The translations under genes were made by a program, and so were the position numbers. Shown in pieces: positions 35,207-43,799 of a stretch of DNA of 64,000 nt (the stretch's first letter is position 1; each line of letters begins with the position of its first letter). A model generated the notes under the pieces. It ran no database searches and was not told the origin of the DNA. It worked only from the letters and a program-made list of their open reading frames with translations. The DNA is from NORP240 sp965222175 (GTDB lineage Bacteria > Pseudomonadota > Gammaproteobacteria > Pseudomonadales > Pseudohongiellaceae): positions 3,658,001-3,722,000 of the forward strand of contig OZ244938.1 in NCBI GenBank assembly GCA_965222175.1. Reading direction: 5' to 3'.

Positions 35207-36796
35207 ATGAGCTCAGCTAAACCTGCGGCCGTTCGTCGCGCGCTTGTCAGCGTCTCCGACAAGACCGGCATTGTCGACCTGGCAAAATCCCTCCACGCAC
35301 TGAACATTGAAATTCTATCCACCGGCGGCACCTACCGGTTGCTGACCTCGGCAAACATCCCGGCAGTGGAAATAGCCGACTATACCGGCTTCCCCGAAAT
35401 GATGGATGGCCGGGTTAAAACCCTGCATCCGAAAGTTCACGGCGGTATCCTGGCCAGAAGGGAAATTGATGGGGACGTGATGAAAAAGCACGACATACCC
35501 CCCATCGACCTGGTAGTGGTCAACCTGTACCCCTTCGAGGACACCGTGGCCAGGCCGGATTGTGACCTGGCCACGGCAATAGAAAACATCGACATCGGTG
35601 GTCCGACCATGGTTCGTGCCGCCGCCAAGAACCACGCCCACGTGGCCATCGTGGTCAACCCCGGGGACTACCAGCCCCTGCTGGAGCAATTGCAGGCCAA
35701 CGACGGCAGCCTGGACGACGCCTTTCGATTCGACCTGGCGGTCAAGGCCTTTGAACATACCTCCGCCTATGACGGCGCTATCGCCAACTACCTGGGCTGC
35801 CAACTGCCCACCAATGAGGTCGACAAAGACCGGGCATTTCCCCGTACTTTCAACAGTCAGTTCAGCAAGAAGCAGGTCATGCGTTACGGGGAGAATCCTC
35901 ACCAGCAGGCGGCGTTCTACGTGGAAGCCGAGCAGGCGGAAGCCAGCATAGCTACCGCCGTGCAGCACCAGGGCAAGGAGCTGTCCTACAACAACATTGC
36001 CGACACGGATGCAGCGCTGGAATGCGTCAAGTCTTTCGGTGAACCGGCCTGCGTCATCGTCAAGCATGCCAATCCCTGCGGTGTGGGTGTGGCAGACTCG
36101 ATTCTGCAGGCCTATGAGCTGGCTTTTCAGACCGACCCCACCTCCGCTTTCGGCGGCATCATCGCCTTTAACCGGGAACTGGATGCCGACACTGCCCGGG
36201 CGATTGTTTCGCGGCAGTTCACCGAGGTCATCATCGCGCCATCGGTTTCTGATCAGGCGTTACAGATTACCGCCGAAAAAAAGAACGTGCGTGTCCTGTC
36301 CTGCGGAAGCCTGCCGGCACAACCCCTGCCCGGGCTGGATTTCAAGCGGGTCACCGGGGGACTGCTCGTACAGGACAGGGATATCCGCCGGGTCACCGGG
36401 GACGAACTGAAGGTGGTCACCCGGCGTGCGCCGACAGAAGAAGAACTACGGGATCTTCAGTTCACCTGGATCGTCGCCAAGTTCGTCAAATCCAATGCCA
36501 TCGTCTACGGCAGGAACAACCAGACCATCGGCATTGGTGCTGGCCAGATGAGCCGGGTGTACAGCGCCCGGATCGCCGGTATCAAGGCGGCGGATGAGAA
36601 CCTGGAGGTACGCGGTTCGGTGATGGCCTCCGATGCCTTTTTCCCGTTCCGGGACGGTATCGATGCCGCCGCCGAAGCAGGTGTTACCGCGGTTATTCAA
36701 CCCGGGGGGTCCATGCGGGACGAAGAGGTCATCGGCGCCGCCAATGAGCACGATATTGCCATGGTGTTTACCGGCGTGCGCCATTTCCGGCACTGA
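35207..36796 (+). CDS. purH: Bifunctional AICAR formyltransferase / IMP cyclohydrolase
   Basis: 529 residues. It catalyses the last two steps of IMP synthesis. The N-terminal MGS-like cyclohydrolase domain (1 to about 150) has RRALVSVSDKTGIVDLAK, STGGTYRLL and KTLHPKVHGGILAR (71-84). The formyltransferase domain shows LRYGENPHQQA-like text (VMRYGENPHQQAAFY), KHANPCGVGVADS with the catalytic Lys-His, and the end RDGIDAAAEAGVTAVIQPGG. It lies 73 bp after fis and 53 bp before purD. Confidence 0.98.
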   Translation: MSSAKPAAVRRALVSVSDKTGIVDLAKSLHALNIEILSTGGTYRLLTSANIPAVEIADYTGFPEMMDGRVKTLHPKVHGGILARREIDGDVMKKHDIPPIDLVVVNLYPFEDTVARPDCDLATAIENIDIGGPTMVRAAAKNHAHVAIVVNPGDYQPLLEQLQANDGSLDDAFRFDLAVKAFEHTSAYDGAIANYLGCQLPTNEVDKDRAFPRTFNSQFSKKQVMRYGENPHQQAAFYVEAEQAEASIATAVQHQGKELSYNNIADTDAALECVKSFGEPACVIVKHANPCGVGVADSILQAYELAFQTDPTSAFGGIIAFNRELDADTARAIVSRQFTEVIIAPSVSDQALQITAEKKNVRVLSCGSLPAQPLPGLDFKRVTGGLLVQDRDIRRVTGDELKVVTRRAPTEEELRDLQFTWIVAKFVKSNAIVYGRNNQTIGIGAGQMSRVYSARIAGIKAADENLEVRGSVMASDAFFPFRDGIDAAAEAGVTAVIQPGGSMRDEEVIGAANEHDIAMVFTGVRHFRH

Positions 36797-36849
36797 CCGG
36801 GCCGACCATTGCCGATCCCCGATCAACAATTCAAGCAGGAGTACAGCAA

Positions 36850-38139
36850 GTGAAGGTTCTGGTTCTCGGCAGCGGTGGCAGAGAACATGCCATCGCCTGG
36901 AAAATCGCCCAGGCATCGACGGTGCAGCAGGTCTACGTGGCACCGGGCAATGCCGGTACCGCCCTGGAGCCCGGCATAGAAAACGTCGCGCTGGACGTGC
37001 TGGACTTTCCCGGGCTCGCCGAATTCGTCAGGACCCGGGCCATCGATCTGACCATCGTCGGCCCGGAAGCTCCCCTGGTGGCCGGCGTGGTGGACTACTT
37101 CACCGCACAGGGACTTGCCTGCTTTGGACCCACCGCCAGCGCCGCCCGGTTGGAAGGCTCCAAGGCTTTCAGCAAGGATTTCCTCCGGCGACACAGCATT
37201 CCAACCGCAGCCTACCAGACCTTTGACCAGGCCGACGCCGCCATAGCCTACGTCCGTGAGCAGGGTACGCCCATCGTCATCAAGGCCGATGGCCTGGCCG
37301 CCGGTAAAGGAGTCATCATCGCCGGGAACCTGCAGATGGCGGAGTCCACCATCACCGATATGCTGTCGGGGAATCGCTTCGGAGAAGCCGGCCACCGGGT
37401 TGTCATCGAGGCGTTTCTGCCAGGTGAAGAAGCCAGTTTCATCGCCATGGTGGACGGCGAACATGTCCTGCCCATGGCAACCTCCCAGGACCACAAGGCC
37501 CGGGACGACGGTGACCAGGGGCCCAACACCGGGGGTATGGGCGCCTACTCCCCGGCTCCGGTGGTAACCGACGAGGTCTACCGTCGCATCATGACCGAAG
37601 TCATCGAACCCACGGTGCGAGGCATGGCCGCGGACGGCAACCCCTACACCGGGTTTCTTTACGCCGGGCTGATGATCGGTGAACAGGGCGAGGTAAACGT
37701 CGTGGAGTTCAACTGCCGGTTTGGCGACCCCGAAGCCCAGCCGGTTATGATGCGGCTGCAATCGGACCTGGCCGCGCTGTGCCTGGCGGCGCTGCAGGGC
37801 AGACTGGACTCGGCCACGGCACAGTGGGATCCCCGCGCCAGTCTCGGCGTGGTCATGGCGGCGGGTGGTTACCCAGGCTCCTACGACAAGGGTGAAGCCA
37901 TTTCCGGTCTTGACCATGCAGTGAGCGAAAACCGTAAAGTCTTTCATGCCGGTACCAGGCTGGACAGCGACCAGGTGGTGACCAACGGTGGCCGGGTGCT
38001 GTGTGCCACGGCACTGGGCCGGACCGTCACCGAGGCCCAACAGGCGGCCTATGAACTGGTGGACGGAATACGCTGGCACAACGTTTACTTCAGAACGGAC
38101 ATTGGTTATCGTGCCATAGCAAGAGAGGGACAGGGGTAA
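36850..38139 (+). CDS. purD: Phosphoribosylamine-glycine ligase
   Basis: 429 residues. It joins phosphoribosylamine and glycine using ATP, the second step of purine synthesis. It has the start MKVLVLGSGGREHAIAWKIA and the ATP-grasp elements IVIKADGLAAGKGVIIA. The PurD signature GPNTGGMGAYSPAP, with NCRFGDPEAQPVMM carrying metal ligands, is also seen. A long open frame on the opposite strand (36823-38142) is only its shadow. purH-purD is a purine operon as in Pseudomonas. Confidence 0.98.
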   Translation: MKVLVLGSGGREHAIAWKIAQASTVQQVYVAPGNAGTALEPGIENVALDVLDFPGLAEFVRTRAIDLTIVGPEAPLVAGVVDYFTAQGLACFGPTASAARLEGSKAFSKDFLRRHSIPTAAYQTFDQADAAIAYVREQGTPIVIKADGLAAGKGVIIAGNLQMAESTITDMLSGNRFGEAGHRVVIEAFLPGEEASFIAMVDGEHVLPMATSQDHKARDDGDQGPNTGGMGAYSPAPVVTDEVYRRIMTEVIEPTVRGMAADGNPYTGFLYAGLMIGEQGEVNVVEFNCRFGDPEAQPVMMRLQSDLAALCLAALQGRLDSATAQWDPRASLGVVMAAGGYPGSYDKGEAISGLDHAVSENRKVFHAGTRLDSDQVVTNGGRVLCATALGRTVTEAQQAAYELVDGIRWHNVYFRTDIGYRAIAREGQG

Positions 38140-38147
38140 CACGCATC

Positions 38148-38801
38148 ATGGAAAACCACCACGGCCGCAATATCAGCTCGCTGGATAATCTGCTGGTACA
38201 GTTTGACCAGGCGCTGCGTACACTGATTCCAGGGAGCAGTCATGCCGCCCGGGACAACCCGGCGGACGGTCAGACTGAACCGGACCTTGATGAATCGGCG
38301 CGTAAACACGCAGCCGCACTGATGCGCATCAACCACACAGGCGAAGTCTGTGCCCAGGCCCTGTACCAGGGACAGGCGCTGACCGCCAGGTTGCCGGACG
38401 TACGGGAATCCATGGAGAAATCCGCCGGCGAGGAAGTCGATCATCTCGCCTGGTGCGAGACCCGACTGCGGGAACTGGACAGTAACACCAGCCTGCTGAA
38501 CCCCCTGTGGTACACCATGTCTTTCGGCCTGGGCGCCGCCGCCGGGCTGGCCGGTGACCGGTGGAGCCTGGGGTTTGTCGCGGAAACGGAGGAACAGGTC
38601 TGTCGTCACCTCGAGGAGCATCTGCAAAAACTCCCTGAGTCGGATCACAAGAGCCGGGCCATTCTGGAACAGATGATCAAGGACGAACGCCAGCACGGCG
38701 AAGCCGCGAGAAATGCCGGAGGCGCTGAGCTGCCATTGCCGGTGAAGCAGTTGATGTCCGGGTTATCCCGGGTGATGAAAAAAACCGTTTATCGATTCTG
38801 A
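38148..38801 (+). CDS. coq7: Demethoxyubiquinone hydroxylase
   Basis: 217 residues, beginning 8 bp after purD. Coq7 is a membrane-associated di-iron monooxygenase of ubiquinone synthesis that hydroxylates 2-polyprenyl-3-methyl-6-methoxy-1,4-benzoquinol. The two Glu...ExxH half-sites are seen as MRINHTGEVCAQALYQG (Glu66) with EEVDHLAWCE (Glu96, His99), and FVAETEEQVCRHLEEHL with DERQHGEAA. The end VMKKTVYRF is typical. It may be read from the purHD transcript. Confidence 0.95.
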   Translation: MENHHGRNISSLDNLLVQFDQALRTLIPGSSHAARDNPADGQTEPDLDESARKHAAALMRINHTGEVCAQALYQGQALTARLPDVRESMEKSAGEEVDHLAWCETRLRELDSNTSLLNPLWYTMSFGLGAAAGLAGDRWSLGFVAETEEQVCRHLEEHLQKLPESDHKSRAILEQMIKDERQHGEAARNAGGAELPLPVKQLMSGLSRVMKKTVYRF

Positions 38802-38839
38802 GCAATACCGAATTCACAATCCTGAACAGCGGGACAACT

Positions 38840-39189
38840 ATGCAAAGCGCGGTGCTTGCAACTGGTGACAAACTGCATGTCATGACCCGGCGATTGTTCG
38901 AAGCTGACATCCGCAGACACTTCGTCGGCGAAGTGCTGGCCCATGACAATTGTCTGACCTTGCTGAAAGGCTACACCTTCATCCTGAATCTGGCTACCAA
39001 CGAGTACCGGCGACTGCCGGAAATTCGTACGCGCCTTTTTTCACTGGCGATGCCGGCCATACTGTCAACCTGATCCCCACAGACACCGACCTGGAAACCG
39101 TTGCCTACCGTATGGAGGAAGATCGCCTGGTCGTGTCAGACGACAAGGGTTTCAGCCTTTCGGTCAACGAATTCGGCGCCTCACGCTAG
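38840..39189 (+). pseudogene. Conserved small protein, frame broken at a T6 run
   Basis: Two overlapping frames join into one protein of about 116 residues. The first is MQSAVLATGDKLHVMTRRLF through LPEIRTRLF. The second frame starts at TGDAGHTVNLIPTDTDLE and runs to SLSVNEFGASR. Reading must slip -1 at the T6 run at 39036-39041, equivalent to one missing T. I recall similar small proteins near coq7/vfr in related genomes, but I cannot name a function. The break may be a real mutation, a sequencing error in a homopolymer, or programmed slippage. Confidence 0.65.
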
Positions 39190-39219
39190 CCTGCGCGGCA
39201 TTGACCGGTCAGCAGCCTG

Positions 39220-39642
39220 TCAGTTCTCGTCTATCAGTTCGAAGTCGTGAGTCACCTTTACGCCGGCATTCTTCAGCATGATGCTCGCCGAGCAGTACTT
39301 GTCGGCGGAAAGCGAAACCGCCCGCTCCACCTGCTTGGGATTCAGGTCCCTGCCGCTTATCCGGAAATGGATGTGAATGGATTCGAACACCGCCGGGACG
39401 GCATCGACCCGCGTTCCGGTGACCTCGGCTTCACAGCCTGTGACCGCCTGGCGGGCTTTGCGCAGGATGCTGACCACGTCATAGGAACTGCAGCCACCGA
39501 CACTGATCAGCATCATCTCCATGGGCCTGGCGCCGATATTACGCCCGCCGCTGTCCGCTGCGCCATCCATGACCACGGTGTGTCCACTGCCAGTCTCGCC
39601 AAGAAACATGACATCCTCTATCCAGCGAATTTTGCTTTTCAT
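39220..39642 (-). CDS. OsmC-family protein
   Basis: 140 residues from the ATG of MKSKIRWIEDVMFLGE. OsmC/Ohr proteins reduce organic hydroperoxides with two cysteines. These are present in LISVGGCSSYDVVS and SADKYCSASIMLKN, and the helix between them carries the PMEM-type start typical of the YhfA subgroup. YhfA-like proteins are less well characterised than Ohr, so peroxidase activity is likely but not certain. It is encoded opposite its neighbours and close to vfr, as in Pseudomonas. Confidence 0.85.
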   Translation of the reverse strand: MKSKIRWIEDVMFLGETGSGHTVVMDGAADSGGRNIGARPMEMMLISVGGCSSYDVVSILRKARQAVTGCEAEVTGTRVDAVPAVFESIHIHFRISGRDLNPKQVERAVSLSADKYCSASIMLKNAGVKVTHDFELIDEN

Positions 39643-39843
39643 CGATTGTACTCTCGTCCAGGGTTGTGCGATCAAGTGGGCGCGAAAGGTTAACACAGCG
39701 CTCAAGCCTCTGTAACATGCGCGGTCAATCTCCGCTGTCGCCACCGGTTCCACGGCGTAGACCAAGGTTGACCGGAAACCGGCCCGGCTGATTGCCGTGA
39801 GTGAATTTTCCCCACCCGCTATGACTACCGGTCGGGCATAACG

Positions 39844-41133
39844 ATGCTGAAAAATTTTGAGAATGTCGCGGCCCTGTTCCTGTCACTGCTGATACTGCTC
39901 ACCGGACACGGGCTGCAATTAACCCTGGTGCCGCTGTACGCTGCCAGCCTGGGGTTCTCCCCGGTACTGATCGGCTATATCGGTTCGGCGTATTTCCTCG
40001 GTTTCGTGCTGGGCTGCCTGCTCATTCCCCGGCTGATAGCCTCGGTGGGACATATCCGGGTTTTCCTGGTGCTGGCGTCCACGGCCACGGCCGCCCTGCT
40101 GCTGTTAAGCGTGCTGGAACATCCGCTGTTCTGGATACTGTTACGGCTGTTTACCGGCTGGGCCATGGCCGGTCTGTACATGGTGTTTGAAAGCTGGCTC
40201 AACACCAATGCCACCGAGGACAACAGGGGCATGATTCTCTCGGTCTACGTGCTGCTGACCCTGGTGGCCATCGGCCTGGGCCAGCTGCTCATCGGCCTGG
40301 ACCTGGGATTTGCAGACTTCATAACCTGGGGCGCGGTGCTGCTGGCCCTGGGCGCTGTCCCGGTGGGTGTTACTCGCAGCGAGGCCCCGGCGCCCGTTGC
40401 GTTGACCGGCATTAACCTGGGCCGGGTATTCAGGGTGTCCCAGGTCGCGGTACTGGGGGCACTGGTAGCCGGTTTCGTCACTTCCGGATTCTGGGCGCTT
40501 GGGCCCCTGGTGGCCACGTCCCAGGGTGTGCCCCTGGAGCGTGTCGGTATATTCATGGCATTGACCATTACCGGCGGCGCGGCGGCACAACTGCCGGTTG
40601 GTCGTCTCAGCGACCGACTGGACCGACGCCTGGTTATTCTGCTGCTCTTCGTGCTGGCGGTGTTGCTGTGTGGAGCGGCGGTGCTGCTCACTCCCCGGCT
40701 ACCCCAGGCAATTTACCCGGTCATGTTTCTTTTCGGAGCCACCACGTTTCCGCTGTACTCGATCTGCCTGGCCCATGCCAACGACAACACCGGGCTCAAC
40801 CTGCTGGAAATCGGCAGTGCGATTCTGCTGATGCAAAGTGTCGGCGCGGTCCTGGGACCGTTGGTCATTGCCACGGTAATCGCCTCCGTCGACGCCGGGT
40901 TTTTCATGGCCACCGGACTGGTCATGGCTGTTTTCACGTTGTGGCTGGCTCCCAGGATCATCCTCCACCGGGTACATCGCCCCTATTTTGAACCGTTCAC
41001 CGAGCTGCCCGGCACCACCCAGGAAGCCTTTGAACTTTCCCAGCCCGAACCGGTGGAGCAGGCTGAAGCCACCCACTCGACGGTGACGGAGAAGGCTACA
41101 TCACCTGAAACCACCAGCGCAGAAAAACACTGA
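39844..41133 (+). CDS. MFS transporter
   Basis: 429 residues with 12 predicted membrane helices. The motif-A-like loop PVGRLSDRLDRRLVILL lies between helices 8 and 9, and GWAMAGLYMVFESWLN falls after helix 4. The latter sequence is typical of the YcaD/YfkF-type MFS group with unknown substrates. The last 50 residues form a polar, Thr/Glu-rich cytoplasmic tail. No adjacent regulator hints at a substrate. Confidence 0.85.
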   Translation: MLKNFENVAALFLSLLILLTGHGLQLTLVPLYAASLGFSPVLIGYIGSAYFLGFVLGCLLIPRLIASVGHIRVFLVLASTATAALLLLSVLEHPLFWILLRLFTGWAMAGLYMVFESWLNTNATEDNRGMILSVYVLLTLVAIGLGQLLIGLDLGFADFITWGAVLLALGAVPVGVTRSEAPAPVALTGINLGRVFRVSQVAVLGALVAGFVTSGFWALGPLVATSQGVPLERVGIFMALTITGGAAAQLPVGRLSDRLDRRLVILLLFVLAVLLCGAAVLLTPRLPQAIYPVMFLFGATTFPLYSICLAHANDNTGLNLLEIGSAILLMQSVGAVLGPLVIATVIASVDAGFFMATGLVMAVFTLWLAPRIILHRVHRPYFEPFTELPGTTQEAFELSQPEPVEQAEATHSTVTEKATSPETTSAEKH

Positions 41134-41164
41134 TTACCAGGGTGAGTACCGGACGCTATACTAA

Positions 41165-41254
41165 GGAACCTCTGATTCATTAGGGCAATACTCTGGCTTG
41201 CAGTGACGCCCGACAGACTCCCGCAGAGCACTTCCCTAATTGATCAGAGTTTCC
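41165..41254. repeat. Inverted-repeat element, family B (complete copy)
   Basis: A 90-bp non-coding unit with imperfect ~21-bp terminal inverted repeats (GGAACCTCTGATTCATTAGGG and, inverted, GGAAACTCTGATCAATTAGGG). Internal text includes CGACAGACTCCCGCAGAGCA. Partial copies lie at 2234-2266 and 57976-58018. It sits just upstream of the UPF0016 gene. Confidence 0.7.
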
Positions 41255-41273
41255 GTACGGAGCAAGGCCACTT

Positions 41274-41546
41274 ATGGATTTCAAAGCTTTCGCCATTGTC
41301 TTTACCACTGTCTTCATCGCCGAACTCGGTGACAAGACACAACTGGCCACCATGCTGTTTGCCACGGATCGGGAGGCCAGTCCCCTGGCCGTGTTCCTGG
41401 CAGCTTCCGCAGCCCTCATCGTGGCGTCGGCACTGGGGGTGCTGGCTGGCAGCCTGCTGGCCGATACCATCAACGAGAAAGCGCTGCACTACATCGCCGG
41501 CATCGGCTTTATCGCCATCGGCGCATTCACCCTGATCAGAGCCTGA
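41274..41546 (+). CDS. UPF0016/GDT1-family single-domain membrane protein
   Basis: 90 residues with three membrane helices. The family signature is IAELGDKTQLATMLFA (about 15-30), the E-x-G-D-K-[ST] motif of the UPF0016/TMEM165 family of cation (Ca2+/Mn2+) exchangers. Most members have two such halves. Single-domain forms are thought to dimerise, and no second gene lies next to it. GATC-rich repeat B ends 20 bp before the start. A role in manganese or calcium export is likely from the family. Confidence 0.85.
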   Translation: MDFKAFAIVFTTVFIAELGDKTQLATMLFATDREASPLAVFLAASAALIVASALGVLAGSLLADTINEKALHYIAGIGFIAIGAFTLIRA

Positions 41547-41670
41547 AGTTTCCCTGACAGGCTGTTGACAGACTATTGCGCTTGTCAAAATCGACCTGTT
41601 CCCGGCGCATTGCGCCCTGCTGAGACACTTTCTATAGCTCTGAAAGCCTGCGAATCAACCGGACAGGCCA

Positions 41671-42354
41671 CTAGATCCACGCCAGCGCCGTCCTGACAAT
41701 TTCCGCCGCACCCTGCTCGGCACAGTGGCCATGGGCAATAAGCAGTCGCCGTGGCTGCCAGCCAAGCACCTTGTCCCGGGCTGCCCGGGCGGCTTTCCGG
41801 CGCAGGAAGCTGAGACGCCATTCCCTGGGGGTGCTACCCCTCTCGCCCACCAGCCCGTCCAGTTTCATCAAGCGGCCTTTCCACCCGGTCATGCGTGCTT
41901 CCGGGTGACGCTGAATCAGGTCGCCGACTATCGCCGTGGCGGAAGTCCGGTGGAAAAAAACGACCTCTTCCATGGCCAGGGAGCCACGAAAGATCACCTG
42001 GTCAATTTCCCCCTGCCATGCCTGGTCCGGGTAGTCGCCAAGATCCGCGTCGAATTTCAGCCCGGGTTTCCTGTCCGCCAGCCCCGGAGGTGCGTACAGC
42101 CGGGCTTCCGGCCAGCGCCTTTGCCAGTCGCCAAGAAACAGGTGATGAATCTTGTTGGGAGACACGATGTGTCGAACCGGACCCAGGGCGTCGACCTGTG
42201 CCGCCAGTTCGTCATCCAGGGCCACGGGTGACCATACCCAAAGCGAACCGTTCTGCAAGCGAATCACTGCCATGCGGGTCGGATAGGGAAAGCCAAGGAA
42301 TGACACGTCCGGACCCTCGGCGACAAACAGGGATGAAGCAAATTCAGTCAGCAT
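41671..42354 (-). CDS. DUF4336 protein (metallo-beta-lactamase-like)
   Basis: 227 residues from the ATG of MLTEFASSLFVAEGPDVSF. The pattern matches DUF4336, a family resembling truncated metallo-beta-lactamases: FPYPTRMAVIRLQNGSLWVWSPV, IVSPNKIHHLFLGDW, ARLYAPPGL and RLLIAHGHCAEQGA. HHLFLGDW is related to the metal-binding HxHxDH region but is incomplete. The function is unknown. The frame extends 96 codons upstream without support. It is followed downstream, on the other strand, by the UPF0016 gene. Confidence 0.75.
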   Translation of the reverse strand: MLTEFASSLFVAEGPDVSFLGFPYPTRMAVIRLQNGSLWVWSPVALDDELAAQVDALGPVRHIVSPNKIHHLFLGDWQRRWPEARLYAPPGLADRKPGLKFDADLGDYPDQAWQGEIDQVIFRGSLAMEEVVFFHRTSATAIVGDLIQRHPEARMTGWKGRLMKLDGLVGERGSTPREWRLSFLRRKAARAARDKVLGWQPRRLLIAHGHCAEQGAAEIVRTALAWI

Positions 42355-42500
42355 GGGCTTGCGCACCTCTTGATATCCGCTTTTCGATTTTCGATTTCCG
42401 ATGTCCAGGGTGCAGTTTCCGGTGTCGGTTTTCGTCACACCCGTTTGAGGAACCAGGTATTTCCAGACGTAATCAGAGGCCCCCAACTGATACCTGATCG

Positions 42501-43346
42501 TCACGATTCCCTGACCCGGTCTGGCGTCACCCCGGACACCACCGGGCCACTGACAAACGGCTGGATCAGCAGTGCCAGGAGCCCGCGCGTCCTGACCCCG
42601 GAGTAGCCGGCAATACCCGTGGGCATGATTTCCCGCGGGCACAGCGGATCCTGCAGGTAGGTGCCGAACAGGCGATCCCAGCAGCTGAGGCTGAAACCGA
42701 AATTCCGACTGTGCTCCGTAAAATTGGTGGAATGATGTACCCGGTGCATGTCGGGCGTCACCACTACCAGGCGCAGGATGTTATCCAGCCAGGCTGGCAG
42801 GCGCACATTGCTGTGATTGAACAAAGACGTCAGATTAAGCAGCAGTTCCGCCACCAGCACCGCCGCCGCCGAAGCCCCCAGGATTACCGCCAGGCCGGTT
42901 TTCAACGCTGCCGACAACAGGATCGACAGCGGATGAAAGCGGACACCGGTGGTCAGATCGTAGCCCTCATCCGTATGGTGAACCCGGTGCAGTCGCCACA
43001 ATGGTTGAAGCCAGTGGAAAATGCGATGCTGCCAGTAGACAGTCAAGTCAAACAGGATTACAAACAGCACCAGCTCCAGCCAGGTCGGCCAGGCCACGAG
43101 GTTAAACAGGCCGATACCACTGTCCTGCGCCCACAATGCCGCGGTCACTCCGGCAACCGGAATTATTAACCGAACGGTAAACGTATTGAGCACGCTCAAT
43201 CCCAGATTGGCCAGCCAGCGCTGCCCCCGGAAAGAGTTCGTCGGGCGCCGTGGCCAGATCAGTTCCGCCACTGCCAGCAGGGCAAAGAACAGGGTGAACA
43301 GACTTAACCTGACGATGACTTCGGTATCGAAAGTAATGTTGTTCAT
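42501..43346 (-). CDS. Sterol desaturase / fatty acid hydroxylase family membrane protein
   Basis: 281 residues from the ATG of MNNITFDTEVIVRLSLF. Several membrane helices alternate with the histidine clusters of the di-iron fatty acid hydroxylase superfamily: YWQHRIFHWLQPLWRLHRVHH, and MHRVHHSTNFTEHSRNFGF near the end. These give the eight His that bind two iron atoms. The substrate may be a lipid, but bacterial members differ widely. It lies upstream of the DUF4336 gene on the same strand (146 bp apart). Confidence 0.88.
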   Translation of the reverse strand: MNNITFDTEVIVRLSLFTLFFALLAVAELIWPRRPTNSFRGQRWLANLGLSVLNTFTVRLIIPVAGVTAALWAQDSGIGLFNLVAWPTWLELVLFVILFDLTVYWQHRIFHWLQPLWRLHRVHHTDEGYDLTTGVRFHPLSILLSAALKTGLAVILGASAAAVLVAELLLNLTSLFNHSNVRLPAWLDNILRLVVVTPDMHRVHHSTNFTEHSRNFGFSLSCWDRLFGTYLQDPLCPREIMPTGIAGYSGVRTRGLLALLIQPFVSGPVVSGVTPDRVRES

Positions 43347-43746
43347 GGCGTGAGGATGAGAATACAGCAGATCAGAAGTGCGTGAAAACACTGTTTTATT
43401 TCGTTTAGCCGTCACCACCACGCTGGTCGAAGTGTATTACGACTTTCGCGGTCTTCAGTCCTATCGGTCAGAGAGGACAAAATCGGCCGAAGCAGCGCCG
43501 CAGCCCGAATTAAAATTCCCGAAGATACCGTGGGGCGCCCTGTATCTGCACCGGCTATCATAAGATTTTGAGTTTTCGGCCGATGAATAGAGCATTGGGG
43601 ATTACGTCCGTTCCGGTGCTGTCGTGCACATTAAAACCGCTACCCGCAGAATGAACTACTGGAGTTGCAGACTGTCAGTAAAACGGGCGGTTTCAATTCC
43701 GGAACCAGACGCGACACGAAAGCCCGCAAACTCGTACTATTTGTGT

Positions 43747-43764
43747 CCCCGCGCCGGCGCGGGG
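43747..43764. promoter_or_regulatory. Perfect 18-bp GC palindrome in the vfr leader
   Basis: CCCCGCGCCGGCGCGGGG is a perfect palindrome 36 bp before the vfr start and 22 bp before its GGAGG ribosome site. It could form a strong mRNA hairpin or serve as a protein site. The wider text GTGTCCCC...GGGGAACCG resembles a type I-E CRISPR repeat but occurs once only. The rest of the gap 43347-43746 shows nothing I recognise. Confidence 0.55.
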
Positions 43765-43799
43765 AACCGGTCATCCAAGATTCGACGGAGGTCTGCCCT

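Noticed and set aside
36823..38142. 439-codon minus-strand open frame opposite purD
   Set aside because: It lies exactly antisense to purD, whose protein sequence is unambiguous. Long antisense frames are common opposite GC-rich genes. No domain is recognisable.
41556..41580. Further copy of repeat family A (ACAGGCTGTTGACAG)
   Set aside because: Only about 13 bases agree with the terminal repeat of the element at 19400 and nothing of the interior follows.
43743..43768. Possible CRISPR repeat (GTGTCCCC...GGGGAACCG) upstream of vfr
   Set aside because: The text resembles type I-E repeats, but it occurs once, there are no regularly spaced copies or spacers nearby and no cas genes in the window. 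It is treated as a leader palindrome.
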